A stretch of 64,000 nt of DNA from Bacteroides caecimuris (GCF_001688725.2 NZ_CP015401.2:4658001-4722000), one strand, 5' to 3'; positions 1-9,777 are shown, counted from the stretch's first letter. The notes: generated from the letters alone by a model not told the origin. Numbers and translations: made by a program.

Positions 1-227
1 TCAAGACCCATCGCTACCAAGGATGGATAGGGGGGCTTGGATTAGCCTATGGATATAGCTGGTTGTTGGGAAAGCATTGGAATCTTGAAGCCGAAATCGG
101 CTTAGGTTGGGCTTATACCCGCTTCGACCGTTTTGAATGTGTAGGCTGCGGACGCCGAGCTGGTAAGGGACATCACAACTATGTAGGTCCGACGAAAGCA
201 GCTGTCAACCTCGTATATGTTTTCTGA
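1..227 (+). CDS. DUF3575 family protein, 3' end only
   Basis: The window opens inside a reading frame (codons from base 3) that ends with TGA at 225-227. The 74 visible residues include GWIGGLGLAYGYSW, FECVGCGRR and a C-terminal GPTKAAVNLVYVF. Alternating hydrophobic and aromatic residues with a terminal aromatic residue suit an outer-membrane or periplasmic beta protein. I assign DUF3575 from this C-terminal pattern and from the neighbour: DUF3575 genes commonly sit directly before DUF3868/OmpA-like genes in Bacteroides fimbrial loci. The next gene starts 31 bp downstream on the same strand, so the two are probably co-transcribed. The N-terminus lies outside the window. A role in fimbrial assembly or anchoring is inferred from context only. 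Confidence 0.7.
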   Translation, partial: KTHRYQGWIGGLGLAYGYSWLLGKHWNLEAEIGLGWAYTRFDRFECVGCGRRAGKGHHNYVGPTKAAVNLVYVF

Positions 228-258
228 TTATTAACACGCTAATACAAGTGATACCGAT

Positions 259-1707
259 ATGAAATTACAAAAAATATGGATAGCCGCCCTTGCCGTAATG
301 GCAACAATGGGGACGGCAACTGCCGGCATATCCGTTGCAAGTCCGGCAACCGGCACACTGCCGGAACAAGACCCGCGTGTGAGAGACCTGAAGGTGGAAC
401 GCTCGGAAAATAACCTTTTCGTATCCATGCAGCTTGACCTGTCGGAACTTACCCTCAAGTCTAACCGCGAAATTACCTACCTGCCCGTGCTGACTTTCGG
501 TGAGCGGCATTTGGAACTTCCGCGTGTCATCGTAGCAGGTCGTAACCGTTACATACAGAACCTTCGCCACGGTGACCTCTCGCACGGTGCCCGTTTGTGT
601 CGCCCGGGAAAAGTGATAGACTACTCTGCCCTCATTCCTTACGAACAGTGGATGGAGACAGCCACGCTGTCTCTCTTCGAAGACGAATGTGGCTGCGGAT
701 TCAACGTTGTTTCGCACGACCGTAAAGACTTGGCAGTGCTTGACTTTACGCCTAAAGTGTTCAAGCCCGCATACGCTTTCGTCACTCCTGTTGCAGAACT
801 GGTGAAGACACGCGAAGCGCGCGGTTCCGCCTACATCGATTTTCCCGTCAACCGTACAGAGATCCGTCCCGATTATCGCCGCAACCCCGAAGAATTGCAA
901 AAGATACGACATACGATTGATGTACTGCGCAGCGATGCCGACACACGCATTGTCTCCGTTTCTATCGAAGGCTTCGCTTCGCCCGAAGGCCCTTACGCCA
1001 ACAACGAACGTTTGGCGAAGGGACGCACCGAAGCACTGCTCGGCTACGTTCGCGGGCTTTATACGTTCGACGCTTCGATTATGAAATCCTCTTGGGTAGC
1101 GGAAGACTGGGCAGGGCTGCGCCGTTACGTCCAATCCTCTGACATTGCTCAGAAGGCAGACATACTTTCCATCCTCGACATGGAAAACCTTACACCGGAC
1201 GCCCGTGAGTGGAAACTCAAGTCCGCCTATCCGGAGCAATACCGGTTTTTGTTGGAAAATGTCTATCCAGGGCTTCGCCATTCGGACTATGCGGTAGAGT
1301 ACATCATTCGTTCTTACACCAATGTAGAGGAAATCAAGGCAGTGATGAAGAGTGCTCCGCAGAAACTGAGCCTTCATGAGATGAATGTCGTGGCACAGAG
1401 TCTCGAACCTGGTTCGGACGAATATTGCGAAGTGTTCGAAGTGGCGGTACGTATGTATCCGGACGATCCGGTAGCCAATCTCAATGCTGCTAACATTGCT
1501 CTTGGTCGCGATGAACTAGAACGCGCGGCAGGTTATCTTGCCAAGGCGGGCAATACTCCCGAAGCAACGTATGCCCGTGGCATTTATGCTGCCAAAGGTG
1601 GCGACTATGTAGAAGCCGTTCGTTTGTTCGACGATGCATCGAAAGCAGGAGTCCGTCAGGCTGCGGAAGCCGTAGCGCAGCTGCGTGAATTGGGATTGAT
1701 AGAATAA
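259..1707 (+). CDS. DUF3868 / OmpA-like domain protein of the fimbrial locus
   Basis: This is a 482-residue exported protein. A signal peptide (residues 1-22, ending near GTATAG) is followed by a beta-rich N-terminal domain of DUF3868 type. An OmpA-like segment follows at about 190-260, with the typical NRTEIRPDYRRN strand, VSIEGFASPEGPYANN and LAKGRTEALLGYV. The C-terminal third is helical, with tandem TPR-like units (PDDPVANLNAANIALG, ATYARGIYAAKGGDY). OmpA-like domains usually bind peptidoglycan, so the protein may tie the fimbrial base to the cell wall; that role is inference. It sits between the DUF3575 gene and the major fimbrillin, only 36 bp before the latter, consistent with one operon. 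There is no lipobox. I chose the ATG at 259 because it gives a clean signal peptide. Confidence 0.75.
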   Translation: MKLQKIWIAALAVMATMGTATAGISVASPATGTLPEQDPRVRDLKVERSENNLFVSMQLDLSELTLKSNREITYLPVLTFGERHLELPRVIVAGRNRYIQNLRHGDLSHGARLCRPGKVIDYSALIPYEQWMETATLSLFEDECGCGFNVVSHDRKDLAVLDFTPKVFKPAYAFVTPVAELVKTREARGSAYIDFPVNRTEIRPDYRRNPEELQKIRHTIDVLRSDADTRIVSVSIEGFASPEGPYANNERLAKGRTEALLGYVRGLYTFDASIMKSSWVAEDWAGLRRYVQSSDIAQKADILSILDMENLTPDAREWKLKSAYPEQYRFLLENVYPGLRHSDYAVEYIIRSYTNVEEIKAVMKSAPQKLSLHEMNVVAQSLEPGSDEYCEVFEVAVRMYPDDPVANLNAANIALGRDELERAAGYLAKAGNTPEATYARGIYAAKGGDYVEAVRLFDDASKAGVRQAAEAVAQLRELGLIE

Positions 1708-1743
1708 AATGTATTTCATATAACTATTTTTAAATTCATTATT

Positions 1744-3720
1744 ATGAAGAAAAGTAATTTATTATTCAGTGCTGTCATGGCACTGGCAATGGGGTCGCTG
1801 GCAAGCTGTTCTTCCGACGACTTGGTGACCGAAGTTCAAGGTCAGGAAACAACGGTCGACCACGACCAGGTGCGTTATCTGAACGTTACGATTGCAAGTG
1901 CGGGAGGAGTAGGAACACGTGCTGAAACTACTGACAATGATTTTCTGCAAGGTGATGAGCCGAAAGAAAATTTTATAGAAAACATGACTTTTGTATTCTA
2001 TGATGCGGCTGGTGTTCCTACTGGTCAGGCTTATGACCTTTCTAGTAGCGATATTGCAGACGAAGACTTTGAATCCTCCACCGGAAGCGTTGGTAAAATT
2101 TGGAAATCTATCATTCCCGTATCACTTGTTCAAGGGCAGAACCTTCCCTCTTATGTAATGTGTTTTATTAATCCTGTCGGCAGTGCAGAATTTAAATCGA
2201 AACCTCTTTCAGAAATTGAGGGGATTATCCGGCAGGAAGTAGTCAGAGGAAATGGTAATTTCCCGATGACTAACTCTGTATATTATGGTGATAACCCTAT
2301 CACGGGTGAAACTAAAGTTCGTATGATTGCCACTCCTGTGAATACAGGACAGTTATATACTTCGGAGGAGGCGGCAAAAGCTGACGGTGCTCAAGCCATA
2401 GATATTTATGTTGAGCGTTATGCGGCACGTGTAACTCTTAATCTTGCGTCTGGAACAGATGTTATCGTACCTAATGCAACGGATGTGAACGGTTACACCC
2501 TTACTTTCGTTCCCGAATTTTGGCGCCCGAATGCAATTGATCAAAATATCTTTGCTGTTAAGAGATATGGTCTTTTGGGTGATGGCAATATTCCTAACTA
2601 TAATCCTACTTTTGCGGAACTTCAAGCGAATTTCAAAAATAAGACGTGGTGGAATGAACCTGAGAAGTCCCGTAGCTATTGGGCTTGTTCACCTTCATAT
2701 TATGACAATGAGTATCCAAAAGTATCTGATGATATAACAGATATAGCAGCAAAGAATGATTATACGGGTACTACTGATGAGGATAAGTATCCATATACAT
2801 TGCATTATTTCAATTATAACCAAATAGAAGCAGGTAAAGTGGAAGGTGGCTCACCGCTTCAAGGGTCTGTAAAATGGGAAAATGGTTTCAGCAAAACATT
2901 CTATGCTCGTGAGACAACTACAGCTGCCAAAGCATGGGGATGGGAAAATACAGAAAATACGGCTTATAATCCTTTAGCTTCGATTGCATCTGCTGTTATT
3001 GTAGGACATTATGAGCTTGAAGCTACCGGAGGTTCGGCTGCTGTTCCAGAAGGTGATAAGACATTCTATCTCTATGGTAAGACTGAGGGTAAATGGAATC
3101 TGTATTTTGAAAGTAGTATAGTTGGAGCTATGGTTAAACAACAAAGCGTAGTTCTTAAACGAACTGCTCCTAATACTTACGAAGCTTATCGTGAAGAAGA
3201 TGGTTTTATAGTTGAACACCCTTCAAAATCGGTTCGTGATATCAAAAACACAACAGTAGCGGGTCGTCTTGTAGCTCTTCAGCTTGATCCTTTGGCTCTG
3301 CCTACTGGTGATAATGAACTATATTATTATGATGTAACTCAACCAGAAGGAAATAGATATACTCAGATTACAACAGGGAATGTTGAGATTGTAAACTCTA
3401 ATCTGCTTTCTACAGGCTATGCTAGCAAATATGGTGACGGTATCGGATATTTCAATATTCCTATTGAACATCTTGGTGGAGCTGTTAAAACAGAGGATGG
3501 TAAAAGTTATAATTTTGCCCAATGCCCTCCAGGTTCATTCGGTATCGTACGCAACCATGCTTATACTATCAACGTAAATAAAATCAGTGGGCTTGCTACT
3601 CCTCTTCGCGATAAAATGCAGCCAATAGTTCCTCCTGTTGATGAAGTTTCCTACTACATCTCCGCTCGCCTGAACATCTTGAACTGGCGTATCGTACCCA
3701 CTCAGGATGTAGAACTATAA
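1744..3720 (+). CDS. Mfa1/FimA-type major fimbrial subunit precursor
   Basis: A 658-residue lipoprotein precursor with a lipobox LASC (Cys22) after a short signal peptide. An N-terminal beta domain begins near a VGTRAETT motif at about residue 58. In type V pili an Arg-specific protease cuts the propeptide at such an Arg, exposing the acceptor groove for donor-strand polymerisation; the Arg is seen, its cleavage is inferred. The C-terminal strand (LNILNWRIVPTQDVEL) matches the end of the 355-residue protein downstream. Size and two-domain layout suit a Bacteroides Mfa1-like shaft subunit. The N-terminal 60 codons are GC-richer and the middle of the gene is AT-rich, as expected of a variable surface protein. 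A hairpin 46 bp after the stop could cap its mRNA and raise its level over the downstream genes. Confidence 0.8.
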   Translation: MKKSNLLFSAVMALAMGSLASCSSDDLVTEVQGQETTVDHDQVRYLNVTIASAGGVGTRAETTDNDFLQGDEPKENFIENMTFVFYDAAGVPTGQAYDLSSSDIADEDFESSTGSVGKIWKSIIPVSLVQGQNLPSYVMCFINPVGSAEFKSKPLSEIEGIIRQEVVRGNGNFPMTNSVYYGDNPITGETKVRMIATPVNTGQLYTSEEAAKADGAQAIDIYVERYAARVTLNLASGTDVIVPNATDVNGYTLTFVPEFWRPNAIDQNIFAVKRYGLLGDGNIPNYNPTFAELQANFKNKTWWNEPEKSRSYWACSPSYYDNEYPKVSDDITDIAAKNDYTGTTDEDKYPYTLHYFNYNQIEAGKVEGGSPLQGSVKWENGFSKTFYARETTTAAKAWGWENTENTAYNPLASIASAVIVGHYELEATGGSAAVPEGDKTFYLYGKTEGKWNLYFESSIVGAMVKQQSVVLKRTAPNTYEAYREEDGFIVEHPSKSVRDIKNTTVAGRLVALQLDPLALPTGDNELYYYDVTQPEGNRYTQITTGNVEIVNSNLLSTGYASKYGDGIGYFNIPIEHLGGAVKTEDGKSYNFAQCPPGSFGIVRNHAYTINVNKISGLATPLRDKMQPIVPPVDEVSYYISARLNILNWRIVPTQDVEL

Positions 3721-4072
3721 TCGTCCCTATTCGAGGTTGACTTCTCGAACAACATACTGATACAAGAACAGTGGCGGTAGTCTGCGCACTTCCGCACTCC
3801 CCATCGCCACTGTTTTCTTTCTTGTTGTTAATACTAAAGAAACTAGTCACTGTAAGCAAGGCATCACAGCTTCCGCTTGCTGTCCACAACCCACGGAGAG
3901 CCTGACGCCCTCCAAAATCCCCTTGGTCGCAAGGGCATATATCGCGGCGAAGAATCCCGAAGGCATGCTTCCTCAAGCAATACCTTCCACTGAAACAGAA
4001 AACAACGAGATTGCCACTTGCAGGCAATCCTACACATATACGGAAAAATGAATAAATAAAAAACATAACGCT
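3721..4072. other. 352-bp intra-operon spacer
   Basis: Apart from the hairpin at 3767-3820 I see no gene. The + strand frame ending at 4051 stays open from 3761, but its only ATG (3965) leaves 28 codons with no recognisable protein features. A long minus-strand frame here runs antisense into the fimbrillin gene and looks spurious. The segment is best read as an untranslated leader for the minor-subunit genes. Confidence 0.5.
3767..3820 (+). terminator. Hairpin after the major fimbrillin (terminator or attenuator)
   Basis: AACAGTGGCG at 3767-3776 pairs perfectly with CGCCACTGTT at 3805-3814. The loop is 28 nt and a T-rich tail (ttctttcttgttgtt) follows. It sits inside the fimbrial operon, between the shaft gene and the minor subunits, so partial termination is the likely role. 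Confidence 0.6.
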
Positions 4073-5140
4073 ATGACAATGTTAGAATTACGACGCATCT
4101 GGCACACCTGCATGTTACTGGGAATGATTGCTTTGGGAACTGCATCGTGCGACTCGGCAATCTACGACGACGAAGGAGACTGCGCGGTACACTACCGTGT
4201 GAGCTTCCGTTACACGAAAAACATGCTGCGCGGAGATGCTTTCGGTCCGCAAGTGACCCGTGTACATCTGTATGTATTCAACAAGCAAGGCAGATTGGTG
4301 ACCGAACAGACCACCGACCGCGAACTTACCACCGACAACAACTTCTTTATGGAAGTAAGTGTCGTGCCCGGCACATACGACCTGCTTGCCTGGTGTGAAG
4401 GCGACTCGCCTATTGCCAATGCTACTTCGTTCGTGATAGGTGGCGGTGGCACGCCTGCAGCTATCAGCGACCTCGGTGCTACGCTGCCCCTACAAGGTAC
4501 AGCTCCCAATCAATACAGCGACCGCGACATCACGCGTCTCTACCACGGATTGGCGACCAATGTCAACTTCCCCGACACCTACGGCATTGTCGACATTGCC
4601 CCCATCTACCTGACACGCGACACTAAGCACCTCAGTGTCCTGCTGCAAAATATGGACGGCTCCGCCATGGAGCGCGACGAATACACTTTCGCCATCGAAG
4701 CATCCAACAGCGCAATGGACTATCGCAACAACATCATTTCGTCCACTCCGTTCAGTTATCGTCCGTGGTCTACCGAACTGACTTCCGCTTCGTTCGACCA
4801 AAACGACACCGAACCGGAAGCCCGCACAGAAAAAGCTACCCGCGTACAGACCGAAGCTAACGGACTGCTTGCCGAACTGACCACCGGACGACTCATTGCC
4901 GGACACCACCCCAAACTAGTGGTGCGCAACGCTGATGGAAAAGATGTGATCCGCATCGACCTGATCCGCTACCTTCTTCTAGTGAAAAGCAAATATGAGG
5001 GCACTAATTCCGACCAGAACTACCTCGACTGTTACGATGACTACACCATGATGTTCTTCATCGAAAACGGAACATGGGCGAAAGCCAAAATCTACATCAA
5101 CAACTGGCGCGTCGTTCCGCCGCAAGACACTGAACTCTAA
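4073..5140 (+). CDS. FimB/Mfa2 family fimbrial anchor lipoprotein
   Basis: A 355-residue lipoprotein with a lipobox GTASC (Cys26). The start of the mature part, with a CAVHYRVSFRY strand and then VTRVHLYVFNKQGRLV and PGTYDLLAWCEG, is the pattern of the FimB/Mfa2 family, whose members stay lipid-anchored and begin the fimbria at the outer membrane. The C-terminus (INNWRVVPPQDTEL) copies the end of the major fimbrillin at 1744-3720, so the two share a terminal strand. There is no obvious Arg cleavage site near the N-terminus, which fits an uncleaved anchor. The next gene starts 13 bp after the stop. An alternative ATG two codons downstream (4079) would remove only two residues. Confidence 0.8.
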   Translation: MTMLELRRIWHTCMLLGMIALGTASCDSAIYDDEGDCAVHYRVSFRYTKNMLRGDAFGPQVTRVHLYVFNKQGRLVTEQTTDRELTTDNNFFMEVSVVPGTYDLLAWCEGDSPIANATSFVIGGGGTPAAISDLGATLPLQGTAPNQYSDRDITRLYHGLATNVNFPDTYGIVDIAPIYLTRDTKHLSVLLQNMDGSAMERDEYTFAIEASNSAMDYRNNIISSTPFSYRPWSTELTSASFDQNDTEPEARTEKATRVQTEANGLLAELTTGRLIAGHHPKLVVRNADGKDVIRIDLIRYLLLVKSKYEGTNSDQNYLDCYDDYTMMFFIENGTWAKAKIYINNWRVVPPQDTEL

Positions 5141-5153
5141 ACCGACGATAATT

Positions 5154-6509
5154 ATGAAGTATCGATTTGCCATACATTCCCACACACTTGTCCGGTTGCT
5201 TGTTGCATTGCCGGCCGTGTTGTTGTTTGCCGTGAGTTGCGTCAACGACTATGACAACTGCACCACACCCGCATCCGAACACACTGCCGACCCCGTGAAG
5301 CTGCGCTTCACCATCGTCACCCGCACGGCGATGGATAACCACACGCGCCAGACCCGTGCTGCTGACATTTCAGGTGAAGAAACAGGCACCGCCCCGGAGA
5401 ACTACCTCAACCTCGCCGGACACGATATCCGTTTCCTGCTTTTCGACGGAGAGCAGAAGTTACTACGCGAATTTACCCCCGATGCCGACATCACTGTGGC
5501 GGAAGGAAGCGCCAACTCCAACTATGTAACCTATACTGTGCGCGCCACCATTGCCGAACCCTATTTCGCCCGTGCTGCCGACGGTAATCTCTCTTTCTAT
5601 ATCATGGTCGTAGCCAATGGCAAGCCTTATCGGCAGAACGCTTTCGCGCTTGCTCCAGGAACCACCACTATCAAAGCTATTGCCGACCAATTGGTTGCCT
5701 TTACGCTGCCAACACATACGGAACTTCCCGACGGGAGTAGCATCGGTTGGGTACCTTCGCAGCCCGGTGAAGCCGATGGCGAATACATTCCTATGGCGGG
5801 ATTGCAACAGTTCACCCTTCCGCAAGGAGCATTCAACGGCAACAATGGACCTGAAGGTTTCGTGGAACTCTCTCCGGGAAACGGGAACAAAGACATCAAC
5901 ATGCTACGTGCGTTAGCCAAAATAGAAGTGATTGACAAAATCGACATAACCGATAACTTGGCGAATGCACCTGCAGGACGTGTTTCTGTGGAGAAAGTGG
6001 AATTGTTGGGCTATTGTGCCACCGGAACAGTGCTGCCGGCATACGGTCAATGGAACCGAAACGGTGTGCTTGAAACGCAGCAAGTCGAAGCCCCGACTAT
6101 GGCATCATCGCTTGCCTATCGCGCACCAAACAGTGATTATCTAGCGACTAATCAGAATAATGCGTTGATTGACTTTCATCAAGATAAAAACGCCACAGAA
6201 AGCCGTGAGGATGGATGCCCGGTATTTTCGGTGTATACTACGGAGTATTCTTTGGCAGCTATCGGGAATGCCGTGCGTCCTTATGTGCGTGTTACTGTAC
6301 AAGACCCGAATGGGGGAAATCAAGGTTCTAGACTCTATCAGTTGCGTTTGGCTAACTATGCTGGGGGAACAGCCGAGGATGATATAGACTTCTTGCTTCG
6401 TAATCATATCTACCGATATGAAATTACTTCCGTGAGTTCGAGTATCCAAGTGGGATATACTGTTTGTCCATGGGACGAGAATCGTTTAGATGTACCTGAC
6501 TTTAACTAA
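5154..6509 (+). CDS. Fimbrial accessory lipoprotein (Mfa-like)
   Basis: A 451-residue lipoprotein with a long hydrophobic signal and lipobox FAVSC (Cys29). It resembles fimbrillins in layout: after the Cys comes a short linker with Arg residues (NHTRQTRAAD) that could be the protease cleavage region, then NLAGHDIRFLLFDGEQKLLREF, a typical first strand pair of the fimbrillin N-domain. The end (GYTVCPWDENRLDVPDFN) is the WDE.. form of terminal strand seen in minor subunits. Lying 13 bp after the anchor gene and 18 bp before the giant tip gene, it is probably a tip-proximal adaptor. The exact subfamily is not certain. Confidence 0.65.
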   Translation: MKYRFAIHSHTLVRLLVALPAVLLFAVSCVNDYDNCTTPASEHTADPVKLRFTIVTRTAMDNHTRQTRAADISGEETGTAPENYLNLAGHDIRFLLFDGEQKLLREFTPDADITVAEGSANSNYVTYTVRATIAEPYFARAADGNLSFYIMVVANGKPYRQNAFALAPGTTTIKAIADQLVAFTLPTHTELPDGSSIGWVPSQPGEADGEYIPMAGLQQFTLPQGAFNGNNGPEGFVELSPGNGNKDINMLRALAKIEVIDKIDITDNLANAPAGRVSVEKVELLGYCATGTVLPAYGQWNRNGVLETQQVEAPTMASSLAYRAPNSDYLATNQNNALIDFHQDKNATESREDGCPVFSVYTTEYSLAAIGNAVRPYVRVTVQDPNGGNQGSRLYQLRLANYAGGTAEDDIDFLLRNHIYRYEITSVSSSIQVGYTVCPWDENRLDVPDFN

Positions 6510-6527
6510 GCCGATTATAAATCATAT

Positions 6528-9500
6528 ATGAATATGAAAAGAAAATATAACATCACTCTTTTATTCGCTTTATGCCTTCTTAGCATATTCTCTACATCAT
6601 GTGTAGACGATCAAATTATTACTAATACAGAAGGAGTGACCGGTCAGCCGACCACCATTCAGATAAAGATGCTTGTTCCCGAAATGACAGTCAAGACACG
6701 TTCGCTGACCGAGGAACAGGAGAATCAGGTCAACGACCTTTGGCTTGCCATCTATGCAGAAGACGGAACTCGTACTTACTTCGGTGATCAAAACATAACG
6801 TCGCACGACGATGCTCATGCCGGACATCTATTGTCGAGTATTAAGACTAAATCGGGACGCAGTTATATTGTGGCGGTTGCTAACTATAAAAACAATAATG
6901 GCGTAAGTGACTTGATAATTCCGGGTGGTGGGACAGAGGCTCAGCCTTTGGCTACATTGCTTGAGAATGCCGATACGTTCGATAAGTTCAAATCTATTGC
7001 TGTGTCGCTTGCATCTCCGACGCAGGTAGACTATGCAGAGGCACAGTTACCAATGAGCGGTGTGTTTGTTGGTGGTAGTACAAGCAATACACATGCCAAT
7101 ACTTCATGGGAAAACTTGCCGGCTTTCTATATTCCTGCAAGTAGCTCTGCAGTTACGCTCAACGGCTATCTGCATCTGCGTCGTTTGGTATCAAAAGTAA
7201 ATTTCATTGTAAGGGCGCCAGCAACGCCTTCCGGAGAGGCGCCAACTAACCAAACTTTGATTGTTCGTCCTACGAGTTGGAAACTTGTGAATACGCCCCG
7301 TATCTCCTATTTGTATGAACAAGAAGGAAATGCGGCGGATGCAGTAAAGTACTATCTGTCCGAGCAAACGCCCAATGCCAACTATAACGAATCTCTGTTG
7401 CATACGGAAATTGAGAAAATTGAAAATAACGATTATCCGTCTTATTTTACTTTCAGTTATTATCAGTTTGAAAATAAACATACTGGTCGTCTTACCAGAA
7501 ATATGACGTATGCCGACCGTGACCGTGAATATAAGAGTAACGGTGATACAGGTACCAATACTGGTGTTTACGTCTCATTGTGCGAAAACAGCGAACACCC
7601 TGATTTGCTGAAAGGTACTAATGTGAACAATTTTGCAAGCTACATTGAGCTGACTGCTGATATTAATTATACGGCAAATATTACTGACCCGGATAATCAG
7701 GGACAGACCATATCTGTTCCGCGTACGGGTGAAGCTACTTTTGTTATCCATTTGGGAGCCATCGGCCATAGTGAGAATACTCCGGAACTTGATATACTCA
7801 ACGATTTCAACGTTCACCGGAATTCTATCTATAATTATACTGTCACTATCCGTGGGGTTGACGACATTGTCGTTGAGGCACAGCAAGAAGGAGAACGGCG
7901 TCCCGGTGTGGAAGGTTCTGTGACAGACGCAACCTTGAAGAGGTTGGATGTTGATGCGCATTATGTTGCATTTAACATTCAACTGAACGAAAATGAACGA
8001 AGGAATCTTGCGTATGAGATTGTGGCTCCTTTTGCCGGAAGGACAGAAATCCTGACTGTAGCAAGGGGAGAATCATTCGAACCCGACGACAATAATCGTA
8101 AATTTTATGAGTGGATTCGTATTTTACCAACCGCCGGAGAGAATATATTGGCTGCATATAATCCCGATGCGTGGTATATGGAAGATTTGAAAGATGTAGG
8201 CGGATATCCCGGAAACACTAGCGAGTGGTATACTGTTTTTTTGGATGAATATACCTATGACGGTGAAAATTGGCAAGATTATGTCAATCAGGACGACCGC
8301 ACCGTACTTTTCCTCATTCAAGATTATGCCGTATCTGCTGATGAAGAGAGTAAATATTCGATTGGTAAATATTATGTGCGTCAGAAATCTATTCAAACGT
8401 ATTATAGTACAGAAGGGAATGTGAATGAAACAGCTTTAGGTGTAGAGCATATCAACGAAAGTTATGGTAAAAAGTTACAATGGACATGGGGGAGAAGTAC
8501 AAATTCGAATGCGAGCACTTCCTTGTCGAATACCAATGGGCGTTGGAATGTATGGACGTACCTGACCAATCGTCACAATAATAATAATGATTTTACTACT
8601 GATAATAACTGGACTACTGCCGGCAGAACGTGGAATAGTATTATTCGTTATTGCAATGCAAATGGAAATTATAATGCTTCACGTACATCATATATGCAAG
8701 CAGATCCCACATATCCAGTACCGTTGTTGCAATATAGCGAGACAGCTTCGAATTATACTTATGACAGAACAACTTATAGTACCCGCGCTCAAGATCCTGA
8801 GAGTAATATAAATAATGGAAACGCTTATTTTGAGGTTGTTGCGTCCTGCATGAACAGAAACCGTGATTTGAACGGTGATGGGCAGATTACAGGCAATGAA
8901 CTGAGATGGTATCTTCCGGCTGAAGGAAAGTATGAACGAATCATGTTAGGACGAAGTTCTCTTGCCACACCGTTGTTTTCGACGAGTGCCGGAGATGGGA
9001 GGTGGTGTAACTCAAATGATGATAACATTCCTGCTAACAACTGGGGATACGATGGAATTATTGGTACAGCAGGTAGTGATAATGAGATTCATTTTGTGTC
9101 GAGCAACGGATACAAATTCTTTCCTGAAGAGGGAGGTTCTTTCAATCGGAATTTTGTGGTACATTGGGCAGGAGGCTATGCAATGCGTGTTCCTTGGAAT
9201 ATCCGATGTGTTAGAAACTTGTCTGCAAACGCGCCCGGGGATGTTATTCTTGACCGCAACACTGAACCCGTTGCAAAGGCATATAGCTATGATACTGCCA
9301 CACGGACTTTTGATATGGGAAAATATGATTCCAAATCCATTCGTCCGAAGATAGAGACGTTTATGGCTGTTCATCCGCTAACGGAACTTAACAACAATCG
9401 TATCGCTCGGAAGTTTAAAGTATCGTTAAATTATGCTACGGGGGATGCTACAGGTTCGACAATGGAAGCTGAACTGAATGCAAACAGACCTTGTGGTGAT

Positions 9501-9746
9501 TATAGTGAAGATGGAGACGGTGGCGCCACATGGCGTGCTCCCAATCAGCGAGAATTGATGATGCTTGTGAACGAAGAAAGGATTTTAGATCCCGGCAGGT
9601 CATATTATTCTTGTACAAAAGAGGGATATGGAGGTAAAAGCCGCTTTTCCGTTGCTAGCGTAGATGGTGATAAATCATTCATTGGCAGTATGATTGCACC
9701 GGCTGAAGGAACGTTTTATATTCGTTGCGTGCGTGATATCGAGTAA
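6528..9746 (+). CDS. Large DUF4906-type fimbrial tip protein
   Basis: A 1072-residue lipoprotein precursor with lipobox FSTSC (Cys25). A fimbrillin-like N-terminal part (TIQIKMLVPEMTVKTRSLTE, then VNDLWLAIYAEDG) carries an Arg (KTR) at a likely processing site. A central beta region is followed by a C-terminal domain with an EF-hand-like LNGDGQITGNELRWYLP and a final FYIRCVRDIE, features of DUF4906 and related C-type-lectin-like folds in Bacteroides pilus tips. The length is far above that of shaft subunits, consistent with an adhesin at the fimbrial tip. The ligand cannot be read from the sequence. The gene closes the operon: a strong terminator lies 31 bp after the stop. The Asn-rich stretch near residues 640-690 is low in complexity. 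Confidence 0.7.
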   Translation: MNMKRKYNITLLFALCLLSIFSTSCVDDQIITNTEGVTGQPTTIQIKMLVPEMTVKTRSLTEEQENQVNDLWLAIYAEDGTRTYFGDQNITSHDDAHAGHLLSSIKTKSGRSYIVAVANYKNNNGVSDLIIPGGGTEAQPLATLLENADTFDKFKSIAVSLASPTQVDYAEAQLPMSGVFVGGSTSNTHANTSWENLPAFYIPASSSAVTLNGYLHLRRLVSKVNFIVRAPATPSGEAPTNQTLIVRPTSWKLVNTPRISYLYEQEGNAADAVKYYLSEQTPNANYNESLLHTEIEKIENNDYPSYFTFSYYQFENKHTGRLTRNMTYADRDREYKSNGDTGTNTGVYVSLCENSEHPDLLKGTNVNNFASYIELTADINYTANITDPDNQGQTISVPRTGEATFVIHLGAIGHSENTPELDILNDFNVHRNSIYNYTVTIRGVDDIVVEAQQEGERRPGVEGSVTDATLKRLDVDAHYVAFNIQLNENERRNLAYEIVAPFAGRTEILTVARGESFEPDDNNRKFYEWIRILPTAGENILAAYNPDAWYMEDLKDVGGYPGNTSEWYTVFLDEYTYDGENWQDYVNQDDRTVLFLIQDYAVSADEESKYSIGKYYVRQKSIQTYYSTEGNVNETALGVEHINESYGKKLQWTWGRSTNSNASTSLSNTNGRWNVWTYLTNRHNNNNDFTTDNNWTTAGRTWNSIIRYCNANGNYNASRTSYMQADPTYPVPLLQYSETASNYTYDRTTYSTRAQDPESNINNGNAYFEVVASCMNRNRDLNGDGQITGNELRWYLPAEGKYERIMLGRSSLATPLFSTSAGDGRWCNSNDDNIPANNWGYDGIIGTAGSDNEIHFVSSNGYKFFPEEGGSFNRNFVVHWAGGYAMRVPWNIRCVRNLSANAPGDVILDRNTEPVAKAYSYDTATRTFDMGKYDSKSIRPKIETFMAVHPLTELNNNRIARKFKVSLNYATGDATGSTMEAELNANRPCGDYSEDGDGGATWRAPNQRELMMLVNEERILDPGRSYYSCTKEGYGGKSRFSVASVDGDKSFIGSMIAPAEGTFYIRCVRDIE

Positions 9747-9777
9747 GTGGGCGTGTCATCTCATTGTGATACTGGTT

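Noticed and set aside
265..1377. 370-codon frame antisense to the OmpA-like gene
   Set aside because: It lies fully opposite a well supported gene with a signal peptide and domain motifs; its residues are Cys- and Arg-rich without any family pattern.
3596..4066. 156-codon minus-strand frame after the major fimbrillin
   Set aside because: It runs antisense into the conserved C-terminal strand of the fimbrillin and across the terminator hairpin; no protein features.
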